Positions 22,929 through 34,639 of a DNA stretch of 64,000 bases are shown piece after piece; position 1 is the first letter of the stretch, and every line of letters starts with the position of its first letter. Source of the stretch: Thuidium tamariscinum. Taxonomy: Eukaryota > Streptophyta > Bryopsida > Hypnales > Thuidiaceae. The translations under genes were made by a program, and so were the position numbers. The notes under the pieces were generated by a model. That model was not told where the DNA came from. It saw only the letters and a program-made list of their open reading frames with translations, and ran no database searches. The stretch covers positions 32,908,821 through 32,972,820 of the forward strand of contig OX344750.2 of NCBI GenBank assembly GCA_947034885.2, read 5' to 3'.

Positions 22929-24837
22929 TATTTTCTATTCTCCAACATCCCCCAAATTCCCATGAATGAATATTTATATGGCTCAAAATCACAACAATTC
23001 TTCAAAAGCAACCAATGAAAGGTGAGGATGAAATTAATCAATGAAGTTCAGTCATTTTGTATTGATCTAAGGAAGATGTACTTTCAAATGGGCCAAGATT
23101 GCCAAGAATTTGAGCAATTTTTAGGCTCATTTTTCTTGAGATTCAATGAAATGTAATTGTAGGATCTTGAAGTTCACATTGAGAGTGAGCACCTCAAAAA
23201 AGTTTCACATTATTTGACCACACAATTTAGTAGATAATTAAGTTTGAAGTTTTAGTTAAGTCAATGGAAAAACAAAGCAATGCATTTTCAAGGAGCATAT
23301 CCTAATGAGAATATTTTGGAATGATGACTTTTTGTAAAAGACAAGAGAATTGAGAATGTTCATCTAAAATTTTGGAACATTCTAAGAATCTTTCAATTCA
23401 TGGTGAAGCTTACAATGCACAATGGCCATTGAAATGAAAGTAAAATTTTGTAAGTAAATAAGAATGGGCACATTGTTTTTTCACCTTGAGCTCCTTGGAT
23501 TTGCCCCTTTAGAGGTAGGTAATAATTGTATTGGTCAGCTAATTTTTTACTTCATACCCACCCAATGAGTTATGAACTACATTAGTAAATCTTAATTTTC
23601 TTAAACTCAAAATCTAAGGATGAACAAATCTAGAAAGAGAGAAACTTATTAGAAAATGGTCACTTGAGTCTCTAGGGGTTAAAGGTGACCATTTAAGGCA
23701 AGTCTACTTCTATTTATAGGCAATCCTATGTTCTCAACTTTGAAAATTTGTTAAATATTACTAAAGCATCTGAAAATTACCAAACCTATTGGATTTCATT
23801 TTTCTTGAATCCACAAATAATTTCATCAATTTTATTTTAGTCATTCCCCCTCTGAGTTGGTGGGGCCAGAAAAAGAGTTGCATTTTGATATTTCTACTTT
23901 CTACCGGGCCACCAAACAGTTTTTTTTTTTTTTGGCGATTTATCGTGAGCTTCCCGCTCTGGCTCACCAGTGTTCGTGGCTCCCTCCCAATATTGGCCTC
24001 TGGTGGGAGGCCACAGAGGGCTTTACTGTATGTAGATGAACAGTGCCAAAAAAAACACCCTGCTACCAAAGGTACAGTAATTACTCAATACTGTTGTTCC
24101 ACGTTGTGAAATGTGAACAGGATACTGGACCGGGTACTGACACGCTTTCATGGAATGTGCTACCGATTATTGACTTCTCCGGCACCAGCTAGAAAGCCAG
24201 CTGCTTGGGAAACTGTCGTGGGTTTCGTGCTGATTACTACTCTTGCAGCGCGCCGTACCGAGCTTCCAGGAGCACAGAATTTCTTCGGAGGAGCTTTCAG
24301 GGCTTGTTGCCTTCGCGGATTTTCCTTTAGGATGTTGGATTTGAGAGCTCCACTCTCTGCTGGTTGGTTTGGTCACTTTCCTGAACAGCTTGATCGCTTT
24401 CCAGGGCGCAAGTAATTGGTGGTTTGAATTGGCAGGGTGCGACACAGAAGGCGGCACGAAATTCCGGCCGCAGTGGTAAGTTTGATAAAGACAGGGGTAA
24501 GATCTTTGTGCGCAGTTGTGGTAGAAAATAGGTGTTAGCTTGCATTTGCAGTGCCGCTGGGGTTTCGTGTGATGTGTACGTCAAATAGCAAGAGCAGTTA
24601 AATTGTGGTACTGTTTGCGGTGGTCGAAGCTTTTCTGTTCCTCTCTCAGGTCGAAGGTCTCTAGTTGTCTATTTAAAAGGATGCGTCAAGCGAACGGTGT
24701 AGCCTCTACCGCGAGGTTGGCACAGGCAGGTCCTGGTCGAGGTCGTGCTGCTTGTGTAATTGAGTAAGGATTGATGAGAGATTGAACTAAGTAGTTGAAT
24801 TTGTCGTGCCTACTGCACTCCCTCTCAGTATTCTTGG
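22929..24837. other. intergenic, upstream of the receptor gene
   Basis: A lone TAGGGGTTAA end sits at 23673-23682 with no clear partner. From about 23870 the base composition becomes less AT-rich, which suits the promoter and untranslated exons of the next gene. A plus-strand open frame at 24113-24415 has no recognisable domain and is not accepted. Confidence 0.4.
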
Positions 24838-25072
24838 TTGACACATTTTGCGCAGCATTCTCGGTGGGCTTGGTTGTGCAGAGCTTCGCTTAGGACGAGA
24901 GGGCCGTACCAGAGTGGAGGAAAAATCATTATCGTCAAAATTTGGATCGTAAATGTCTCGAAATTGAAGGTGGGTTTTGAACTCTTTGATCGCACAAGAT
25001 TTGCATCGTTTGAGTGACTAGTTGCATGCCTCTGTCTTCCTATAGTTCCTGATCACTATGACGTCCCAGTTC
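24838..25072 (+). repeat. leader segment shared with the 3-kb kinase gene (copy B)
   Basis: Counterpart of 1795-2035. It contains ACACATTTT, CAGCATTCTCGG, TTGTGCAG, TTGAAGGTG and CCTGATCAC in the same order. It precedes the first coding exon by about 260 bp, so it is likely 5' untranslated sequence. Confidence 0.6.
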
Positions 25073-25327
25073 GTGGTTGTGTGGTACTAAGTTTTAGAGT
25101 TTCTTGAACCGATTTTTTTTTGACACAGATTGTGTGTGTTAGGGCTTCAGCGTGTTAGGACTCAATCGTGAAGGGTCACAGGCGAATGGAAAGTGCTCGT
25201 ACGATAACTAGTTCGGAAGGACTCGATGTGTTGCATCTCCATATTTCTGATGGGGAAGGTCGTGTTTGAGCCACCTCCAGCAGCTTCACCTATGTCATAA
25301 TCGAAACCAAGATCAAGATCATGCATT

Positions 25328-26813
25328 ATGGATCACTTGAAGACCATCGATTCCATACGAAACCTGAAATGGGAGTACTTTAATGAACAATTTCTGCCCG
25401 TTGTGATTGAACATAAAAGAAGGAACGATAGTCAGTTCTCGAATTTGCTAGAACAGTTATGGAGCACGGAGAGCATCTTGTGTCATTTTTCTAGCTCGAA
25501 CTCGGAAGCTCACTGGCCGTTGCTCCAAGAACTTGACTGTGTGGTAGGGAGGGCCATAACCTTAGTGAAAGAAGTTTGTTTCAAGTCCAAGGATCCGACT
25601 AGCAGACGAGAGCATTATACTGGGGAGCATTATCTTGAAGTTTTCTTGAATTTACGGTGGTGGACGTGGGTACTGATATGTAATGCTCCCTTCAGGATCC
25701 CATGTCTTAGAAAGAGTATTTTTGTGACATCCAAGGGTGAGTTGGGTCCATCGTCTTCAAGATTGCCAAGTTTTATGCAAAAACTTTACTTATGGTGGAG
25801 TAGCTCTGATGGTTATGCAAGGCACCTGCCATCATATGGAATTGAGGTGTTTGTGCAAGAAACTGAAGGACCGTCGAGCTTGGTTGCATGGCTGGTGAGT
25901 GGGGAACCGTTGGACAAATTTGCTCAGCAGAGTGCTGAAATATTCATTATTGAAGGAAAGGGGTTGGTACCAGTGCCATACGCTCAGAAACCATCGTGGG
26001 TGGGAAACGAGCTTGACGTTGATCTCAGGCAAGTTTTTTTGGGGGTGAGTAGTTCAGGATTGGTCATCAAATGCGAACACTCTGGAACAGAATATGCTTT
26101 AAAGAGAGTGCAGAATTTGAAACAGAGGCAGCCTGTTATTGCACGTTTGTGCCATCCGCATATCGTAGAATTGAAAAGCTACTGGAGAGAAAATGGCTTC
26201 TTATGTGTGATGATGGAGCTCATGGAGGGAAATCTCAAAAATCTCATAAGAAGGCTTTCAAGACTTAAAAAGTCGCCCTTTATCATGAACGTGGTGCTGG
26301 ATATTCTGTTACAGATTGCCAAAGCTATGCTATATATTCATGACATGGGTTTCACCCATCCTCATCTCAAGAGTTCTGATGTTTTATTTAAAGAAGCTGC
26401 AGACATATGCAAGATGGGCAAGTATGATACTAAATACCTGGTTAAATTAGGTGACTTCCAGTTTTATTCAAAGAATGATTTTGAGTCAATGACTCAGCGG
26501 AATGTGTACCAATTTGGCTTGATTTGCTTGGAAGTACTATCCACGGAGCCACTACATTGGGAGCTTGAGGACAGTGTAATGGGTATGTCTGAGGAGCGAA
26601 AACAGCAAGTCGACGAAATTCAGAAGAGTCATGAAGATGCAATTCCAGGATCATTGACACAGTGCATTACAAGGTGCTTAGGTGGAAGTATCAAGTTTTC
26701 GGAGGTGGTTGTTATGCTTTTGCTTGCGCAGCTCCAAGTACTTATGAGAGCTACCAAAGAGACTTCACCAAGATCTGTAGATAGTGAGCACACATTGCTT
26801 GTTAAACTCCAAG
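25328..26813 (+). CDS. pseudokinase exon of the kinase-LRR-Roc-COR gene
   Basis: The ATG at 25328 opens a 499-codon frame. The exon most likely ends at 26813, before GTACGT. Residues 1-200 are Trp-rich and helical with no domain I can name. A kinase-like fold follows. The lysine of YALKRV is present (K259). The catalytic loop reads HPHLKSSDVL, so the HRD aspartate is His346 and the usual Asn is Asp351. The DFG motif reads DFQ (376-378). No glycine-rich loop is evident. On these grounds it is a pseudokinase, probably a scaffold or regulated switch. The next exon joins in phase at 26950. If the downstream lesions block the rest, only this domain would be made. Confidence 0.75.
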
Positions 26814-26949
26814 GTACGTTAGTTTAATGAGGATTGAGTTGTAATTGAAATGTGCATTAGGATGTGATATGCTGTTAGGGAGTGAAATGAATCAGGCGAT
26901 TACATAGAAAATTAATTTCTTTTTAATGTGTTTTATAATATCGTTGCAG

Positions 26950-26999
26950 GTATACTATCAGGTCCAGGATCTTCTTCGAAGGTCACCAAGATTAATGAG
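26950..26999 (+). CDS. small linker exon
   Basis: A TTGCAG acceptor ends at 26949 and a GTATAA donor starts at 27000. The reading frame is kept from the pseudokinase exon, with one base carried over. It encodes a Ser/Gly/Lys linker. The next exon at 27242 joins in phase zero. Confidence 0.5.
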
Positions 27000-27241
27000 G
27001 TATAATCTCTACGAAATTTGGATCTTTCTTCTTTTGAATCAAATGACCAGGTTGACGTTTTGTATAGGCCAACAAATTGGTAGTTGTCCATATCTAGTTA
27101 ATTTGCAAATGAACACTGAGGAGCACAATGTACTGCACAGTCCAGCACTATATAGCTTGCGGGGGTGGCAATATTATGCAGATAGTACATTTGCTGGATC
27201 AAGTTGAATTGATATTGACGTTGCTTAATTTTGATTTCAAG

Positions 27242-28770
27242 ATGATTGTGGAGAAGGCGATTGAGCGGTCCAAGGCGCAGCTGACGAGTGACAGATGCCA
27301 CTGACTCTGACGATGAGGAAGTGGGTGAGGAAGTGGCAGAGGTGGGGAAAGGCACAAGTGTGCAGGATGAGATTCAGCAGGTGGGGGAGCCTTTTAGTGA
27401 GCTGGCGGAGGTCAAGATGAGTGTTGCCTCTCATCCTGCCAGCGGAGAGACTGCGGAGCATTTGCTTTCCCAAGAGGGGCAACAAAAGTCGGAGTTTGCA
27501 CGTTTTCTCTCTTCCTTACCCGAGGATGGACACAGGTGGCACGGTTTGGAGTTTGATGGAGACTCCAAAGTCAGAATTGACTTTGGAGGCTTTGAGTTTA
27601 CACTTTTCCATGGCATCGGTGTGGAAGCAAGTTATCGTGAATTTCTGGAGGCAGTTGCTTCATCAGAAATTGTTTTTCCTGAAGAGGTGATCATCTCTCT
27701 AGAGGGGGACGATTCTTGCAAACACGTGGAAGCATTTGGTGAAGCGCTCCGCCAGTCTTGCAATAGATTCAGAAAACTTGATCTTTGTTGTGCCAATGGC
27801 TCCGCACTCCCATTTGCCAAGTGTATCAGAAATGTGCTTCTCGGAAATGATGCGATTCAAGACCTCAACCTCGACCTCTGGGCTGTGAAGGAAGAGATGG
27901 GTAAAGAGTTGGCTGCAAAGTTTATGGCCATCATTGTTGTGCCCCACAATCTCCGAATCCTCAAATCATTCCGAATGGGGGCGTCAAAGTTGGACGGAGA
28001 AGGAGTGGAAGAGCTCATGAAGCCCTTCCAAGGCCCTCGCAGTGTACTTGAAACATTGCATTTTCAATCTCTAACATCAGATGTTCAACTTGAGCACATA
28101 AGTACTGTGCTCACTTCAAGCACATCCCTCAAAACACTTCATGTCACCAAGAGTGAGCTTCAAAAGGTGCTAGTGAGAGGATATGAGAGCATAGGAGTTG
28201 CATTGTGCTCCAACCAATCTCTTGAGGCCCTTGCTTGTGATATTTCTAGTGACATGGAATTGAAGGTGTTATTGGATCCTTTGATCCCTAGAAACAGTAA
28301 TCTTCAACGCAATACCACCCTCACTAAGCTTTGTTTATGGAACTTAATAGGAAAGAAAGAGGGAATTGAAACCTTAGTTGACCTAATTCACACCAATACT
28401 TCTATATTAGAATTGGGTTTGAATCAAGAATATGATTCAAATGTGCATGATGCTCATGGGGTTGATAATGTTTTGGCTATCTTGGAAGCCCTCAAGACAA
28501 ACAAATCTTTGAAGAGAATTGATTTTAGGGGGTGTAAGGCAGTCTAAGGTTACAAAGTGCTTGGAGCAATAATGGACTTGCTTTTAGAGAATCATAGCAT
28601 TCAAGACATTGATTTGACTACAACAGGTATGGAGGAGTCAAGAGATGTAGACTATGTATATTCTGCATTATCAAAGAGGAAGCAAATGAAATTTATGGAT
28701 CTTTTACAAAGCATGGCAACTATCAATCCAACACTTGGACGAGTGTTTTTGTGTGGAGAACCATATGCGG
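27242..28770 (+). pseudogene. ribonuclease-inhibitor-type LRR exon with frameshift and TAA
   Basis: The exon likely begins with codons for MIVEKAIERSKAQL after an AG at 27240-27241. The frame then has to shift near 27281-27295 to enter the long open frame at 27288. An acidic linker (SDDEEVGEEVAEV) is followed by LRRs of the long RI type with L-x-x-L-x-L spacing, such as NTTLTKLCLWNL and NKSLKRIDFRG. A TAA at 28545-28547 interrupts the array. The same frame resumes at GYKVLG, continues through further repeats, and reaches FLCGEPYA, the start of the Roc P-loop, at the donor after 28770. Two separate lesions suggest a decaying allele or assembly errors. RI-type LRR followed by Roc-COR is also the order in plant TORNADO1. 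Confidence 0.7.
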
Positions 28771-31460
28771 GTAAGTTGTACCAACATATTTATATTTGCA
28801 TATAGATATTTCATTATTGATATTGTTGGTTTTACATTAACTTCAAAAGTATTGTTTCTTAACAATATACAAAATTTGTAACTTAAAACTTTGGGCACAT
28901 TTTTTAATTGCCTGAATTCTTTGGTATATTGATTAGGTCAAAATAATATTGTATATGTTCTAATTTATATCATTTCTAATTCTTGACAATAGAACATTTA
29001 TTCTTCTAGTCCATTTAAAATATTTATTTCAATTATTTAGAAGATATTCTAAATATAGAAACATTGATTTTTTGTGTCTCAAAATTGTTTGTTAATGATG
29101 AGTAGCAAGCATCAACCATTAAAGGTCACCTTATCCCTAAAGAAGATGCACCTTGGTTAAACTCGCTTGTAATTTTTAGAATATCCATTTTTGACTTTGA
29201 TATGAACTTAGAAACTAAAACCTAGTAATTCTTCTTTTTACTCCATTTGAAGGCCTTCAAAAATCAAAACATTGTAACTAGAAGCTCAATGTATTAAGAT
29301 TTTGAATAATACAAGATTGTTTATCTTTCATTTGTATTTTTTAAATTGAAAAATGATTTTTTTGTTTAATTCACAAATTAGTATTTTTTATTCTATCCTT
29401 CATTTGTACTCAATATTCCAAACTATTCTAATTGATATAGTTTTATATACATAATGCATTTAGAAAAAATGTCACAAATAATGTCTTTAATTTATTCAAA
29501 AAATCATTCCAAGCAAATAATTTTTACTATATAAAGCATTACTTTATACATGAAAATTATCAAAATCTTACCAATCAATTATATAGAAGCTAACTTAAGA
29601 TTGATGATGGTAAATTGTCTAGAAGGTTATCACTTAGGATATTTTAGATAAAAATAATGAGAAAACATTACTTGAATAGTTCCCAAACTACTTTTTACAA
29701 TAATCTCAAAAAATTTAAGTGAGATAAATTCTCCTCATTAAGTTCACCAATTTATTTTCACTTGTTAGTTCAAAGTTTATATAGAACAAGTATGGTTTAA
29801 TATACAAGTAGTATAAATATTTCATATTGATAGAAGGTACATAGTCTCACGCAACAAAATTATTATATTGAATTCAATTATTTTATGTGATATAAAGTTT
29901 ACATTGGGTTCAATCAAAGTTTAACCACATAGAAGAGGGTTCTAAAATCGAGCAAGCTTTTGCAACCATCCAGTAGGGGTTTTGAAATGGACATGTGAAC
30001 ATTGGAAAAATGAACTATGGATTACAATGGAGCTTGATGAGATTTGTTTTTACTTCTCCAATGGATGGTTTAAGAATCAGACTTGGTTCATTCCTAATTA
30101 AGTAGCTAGGTGCTTACTAATTTAATTCAAAATTGGATTTGTTGTTCAACCACCTTCTTACAAGTACTGAAAAATCTGAAATAATGATTAAATCAAGCAT
30201 TCATTTTAGATTTTGAAAGGGACACTTTTAGAAACCATTTCAATTACTGTACACATATAGCAATGCTAGTTTTTGAACAAGCCCTGATTTTTTTTCAAAA
30301 TATGCATGGATGGATTTCCAAGGGCCTATGATCACAAATAGGGACTTATACCAGATTGTGTTTGAAAATTTATAACTAATTCAATAATGCTTCAAAAAAT
30401 ATTAAATGAGTTGTGTTAGATTCCTCAGCTATTTCTCTTTGACTAAAAAATAAACTAAAAATATTTTCATCTCAGGAGATACATGGAAAAGGCGGATCAG
30501 CCCTTAGATGAGTAGTATCTGAGCCTCCTCCCTTATTCAAGACAAAATTGGTCATTTAGGGGTTCACAAAATGGGTGCATTGGTCATTCAATATAATTCA
30601 TTTATATTCTATGAGTATACATTTAATGTAATATGAGCAAGTATTGTAAAAGTCATAAGGTTTGTCTAATCTTGCACATATAAGGAGGACTCTAAGAATT
30701 CATTCTATCAGTAATATTATATATGTGGTTGAAAAGATTGGACTCCTTATAGAAAGTTTTGAATTGTATGTTTTTTATTAAATGAGAAGATAATTACAAG
30801 GAACTTTGATGTAGGGACAAGAACCACACCTCAAAGCCAAAATGTCTATGAAGTGTTATTTCAATTTCAATTTTCAACATTTTAAGTACAAATAGAAAGC
30901 ATTAAGGTTTGAGAAAACTTTCATTTGAAGTTTTGGTCTTGCAATTAATAAGGAATTTGGTTTAAAAATCTTTTGGAGAGTATATTTCTAAAGATTAACC
31001 AAGGAATCTTCTTGTTGAAATTAGCAAATAATAGGACTTAAAACTATCTAGTTGTAATGATATGTTGGTCATTGTAACTCCTCAAGCCTTTAGGTGGTAA
31101 CTATATGTTGTCTATGTCATCTTAAAAATGTAAGAATTCCAATCTCTCAAGTTACCTAAATTGTTTTATACTTATAAGCTCTCTTTTTTGGCATCATGGT
31201 CCAAATTGCTCCATTTCAAAATAAATTTGTTAAATAATTATAATCTTTTTTTGTTAGAAATTTTTCATTTCTATTCAAATTATAGATGAAATTGCCAAAT
31301 TTGGATGAAAAAAATTATAAATATGATTGAAAAGTTTTTTTTGGTTTAGAAGATGGATGGATGTAGGAATTCAATGCTTTACCATATTTTAGGTGATTGC
31401 CATCTTGGCACTTTCTCAAAAACTAAAAAAATGGTTGGTTCTTACTCTACTTTTTCACAG
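28771..31460 (+). other. 2.7-kb intron inside the Roc P-loop
   Basis: The donor is CGG|GTAAGT and the acceptor is TTTTTCACAG. Splicing keeps the frame, shown by the matching phase of the 28557 and 31478 frames. The intron is AT-rich, holds a TA-target MITE at 29932-30533, and has no other gene. Confidence 0.75.
29932..30533. mobile_element. TA-target MITE, family T, long form copy 4
   Basis: It is 602 bp, flanked by TA. The right end is CTCCTCCCT as in copy 1. The left end GAAGAGGGTTC is diverged. Its interior aligns with 11435-12045. It lies within the P-loop intron. Confidence 0.65.
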
Positions 31461-32731
31461 ATAAGACAAGATTACGAATGTCTATGAAGCAATTGGAAGA
31501 ATTTCAAAGAACAGATGAAATCCCATGGAAATCGCAAACCAAAAAAAAAATGTATGAAGTATTCAAAACATCTCATGCATCAAAAGTGCCAACGGAAAAC
31601 AAACCATCGGAACGTATGCATGGCATTGAAGTAGAGAGTGTATTGTGTGAAGGCATTGGCATTACCATTTGGGACATGGCAGGTCAAACCGACTACCTTT
31701 CTTTCCATGAATTGGTGATACCCAATCTCTCAGCTACTGGAAGTTCAACAATGTTTTTGCTCATATGCAATCCTATGGAACAATCAAATCTATTTGAAAG
31801 AAGACCTCTATCCAACATAAAATCGGAACTTGAATTTTGGTTGCGACTCATTGCTTCTAATACAAGGCAATCTCTTTCATATCGTGTGCATGTATCTATA
31901 ATAATGACACATTTTGATTATTGGATGGATGATCATTCATTTGCCAAACGCATTGACAATGTGGTTGTACAATTGAAATTTCAATTTAGAGAGGTACTCG
32001 AGTTTGATGAAGACAAGTTTCTTTTGAAGGTGGATGGGAGGGATGTATTTCATGCTCGAAGGGTATTTGATTTCATGAAATCCTACATGAAGCAATTGTT
32101 AGAGAAATTGCCAAAAACATGGAGCGCATGTGAAGATGTGCAACGTTTGGTAGCATTATGGAATGCAGACAAATCAAAGCAACCCTTATTGATGTGGGAA
32201 GAATTTTGTGAAGGCATATGCCAAGAAGTAGAGGAGTTGATTGATGTTGACTATGAGCTTGCTAAAATGAAGAGGGAATTCATAGCAATATTCTTGAATG
32301 ATGGAGGGCATATCATCTACAATGAGAAAGAAGGAGTTGTCATCACCAATCCCCAATGGTTTTGCCACGAGATAATTGGACAATTCCTTTACCAGTGTAC
32401 AAATGTAGGCCAATTACAGATGGTTTTGTCCAATGGGATCATATCCATGGATCACATGAAGCGTTTGATGTTGAAGCTTGTAGAAGGTGAAGGAGACCGA
32501 GAAGAAGACAGAGAGAAGAAATTTTATGACATCTTGAGCATGATGATCAAACTACATATATGCTATAAGCAAGAGGCCAATAGCATTTTGATACCATTGA
32601 CTTTAAAAGACAAATATGAAAATTTGAGTTGGTCTACAAGTGCTACAAGCTTGAATTATATTGGAAGAAGATTGGCTTGCCAAGATGAGACTCAAACAAT
32701 GTTGACTCATGGCTTTTTTACACGACTTCAG
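31461..32731 (+). CDS. Roc GTPase and COR exon
   Basis: The exon joins the P-loop half in the previous exon to give GEPYA-D-KT. The usual second glycine of GxxxxGK(S/T) is Asp, encoded across the splice by G plus AT. The switch II motif DMAGQTDY (31673 onward) and a THFD motif in the position of the base-recognition loop are intact. A COR-like region follows, with NPQWFCHEIIGQFLY and LIPLTLKD. Roc-COR GTPases dimerise through COR and regulate attached domains; this role is family knowledge. A CTTCAG|GTATTG donor ends the exon. The open frame itself has no stops. Confidence 0.8.
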
Positions 32732-32956
32732 GTATTGATTTTTTAATTATTAGGTGTACATAGAAGTTTCAAGCTCTTCTGCGTCTTTATTTTATTTACA
32801 AAATGATTGTACTTGAATTTTTGTCTCTTTACAATAATCCAACAATCCAACTACCACAGTAAAGATCAATTAGACAGAAATCAAATGAATTGAATTTTAC
32901 AATCATATCTATTTTGTTGAAATGATATATTATTGTTTTGTTGATATATTGTGTAG

Positions 32957-34345
32957 GTTTCTTTTTTCAAAAAGCTTGAAAGCAAAAACGATCAAGATAC
33001 TTACGAGGTGTTTTATGATTTCATCAAGTTCATTAGTAGTAACATTGAAGTCATTCTTCAATTCCATGATGGTAACATTGACATTTTTCTACAATCCCAT
33101 CAATGCCAAGATAAAATGTTGGAGTTCCTTGAAAACGAAATTATCATGCACATTAAACATCTCCAAGAAGGTTCTACTTTAGGATGTCCTGGAGTTTGTT
33201 TTATTGAGTACATTTTGCGCCCTGCATGTGTTCAAAGGTTGGTTCATGCTAAGGACCGCAAAGAACAATGTATTCGAGTGAAAGACTTAGCAACAATTGT
33301 TACAAAATTGGATGTAGATGCTACACACATTTGGAAACCATGTGGAGGTTTACACCTTAGTTATGACAAGGTGAGCACCTTATTGGGAAGCTTGGCATGG
33401 AAAAATCTTTTAGAAAGGCGATCACGCGACCTACAAGATTATCATAAAAAAATCCAATCTCTAGGAATTATTACTGAGGATGATCATTCCAACTCCAACC
33501 ATAAAATAGGTGGTTTATGGACCTCTCTGATGTGGAAAATGCCACAAAGACTTCTATACAAGCCTTTAGATGTGAAGCTAGACAACATCATCAAGCAACA
33601 ACATGAATTTCATAAAGAAATAATGTCAAAATTGGATGATGTCAAACATTTGATACAAAATCTAGAGCATGGCATTCAAAACATGCAAGCAAAATTATTA
33701 CTTGAGGTGTGCTCAAAGATTGATGATTTGATGGTATTCTCGTTGGAGATGCAAAAGTCACGAATTCCCAAATTGGCCTATCTTTGTGAATTTGGGAAAA
33801 GGAAACTTTTGACGCAATTTGTGCCTAACCTTGATAGAATCCAACTTCACCTCATGTGTGAAAGTATCTACGGATTCCATGAGGTCCCAAACCAAAAGGG
33901 TTGTGCAGTCTACTTTGGAATGGAACACACGAAAAGGTTTCTTACAATGGTAGCTTGGGGATTCAAGATTGTTACTATATTGACAAAGATCGGTGCCTAT
34001 GTTACTTGTGGGATGAATTCAATGATACCTGATTTAAATGATGAGGGCACTTTTGCAACCTTGATTCTTGACATGCCTATTTCTTTGGATTATCAAATCC
34101 CTAGTGCAACTTTGGAATCATTGCCAAGGGACGTCAAAAAGAATTCAAGGATCTCAATTGGTGACCAATCTAAAGCTCAAAGGTGGCTTCAAGAGTTTTT
34201 GGAGCCAAAGTGTCGAAACAAAAAAGGCTTCTACAATCAATTTGGATTGAAGAAGGTTCAATATACAAGAGTAGGGGGATCTATAGCTTGGATTTGTGAT
34301 AAATGCATTTTATTGCATCAAAATGAAATTGATGATCTAGAATAA
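32957..34345 (+). CDS. C-terminal COR and coiled-coil exon
   Basis: It follows the GTGTAG acceptor at 32956 in phase zero and runs open to TAA at 34343-34345. It starts with the end of COR (VSFFKKLESK). A winged or globular segment follows (FIEYILRPACVQ, KPCGGLHLSYD). Next is a predicted coiled coil around KEIMSKLDDVKHLIQNL, then a conserved-looking globular end with Trp and Cys (WLQEFLEPKC, WICDKC). I cannot name the last domain. Similar tails may exist in other plant Roc-COR proteins, which I cannot check. The end is intact, so decay of this gene is confined to its middle. Confidence 0.7.
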   Translation, partial: VSFFKKLESKNDQDTYEVFYDFIKFISSNIEVILQFHDGNIDIFLQSHQCQDKMLEFLENEIIMHIKHLQEGSTLGCPGVCFIEYILRPACVQRLVHAKDRKEQCIRVKDLATIVTKLDVDATHIWKPCGGLHLSYDKVSTLLGSLAWKNLLERRSRDLQDYHKKIQSLGIITEDDHSNSNHKIGGLWTSLMWKMPQRLLYKPLDVKLDNIIKQQHEFHKEIMSKLDDVKHLIQNLEHGIQNMQAKLLLEVCSKIDDLMVFSLEMQKSRIPKLAYLCEFGKRKLLTQFVPNLDRIQLHLMCESIYGFHEVPNQKGCAVYFGMEHTKRFLTMVAWGFKIVTILTKIGAYVTCGMNSMIPDLNDEGTFATLILDMPISLDYQIPSATLESLPRDVKKNSRISIGDQSKAQRWLQEFLEPKCRNKKGFYNQFGLKKVQYTRVGGSIAWICDKCILLHQNEIDDLE

Positions 34346-34639
34346 GTTGTTGCACGTAATTGTAAAGTGAGGAATTTGGAGCCTTTCTTTCTTTGAGTAT
34401 AGTAAAAATCAAAGATCTAGGGATCAAATTTGGCTTTTGGATCTTTTATGAATTTTGTTCCTAGTTTTATTCCTACTAGTGAGAAGTCATAAGTATGCAA
34501 TATGTCTCGAAATGGATTTTAACTCATGATAACAATTTTGATTTGAGAATTTATCTCAATACTAAGTGGTGACTTGCTATCAAGATTACAATTTAGAATT
34601 AGTTTGCAACCGCGAACTACATAGAGATAGGGTTGTCAT

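Noticed and set aside
24113..24415. Plus-strand open frame of 100 codons upstream of the receptor gene
   Set aside because: No domain, and a minus-strand frame of similar length overlaps it. It is probably untranslated leader or promoter DNA.
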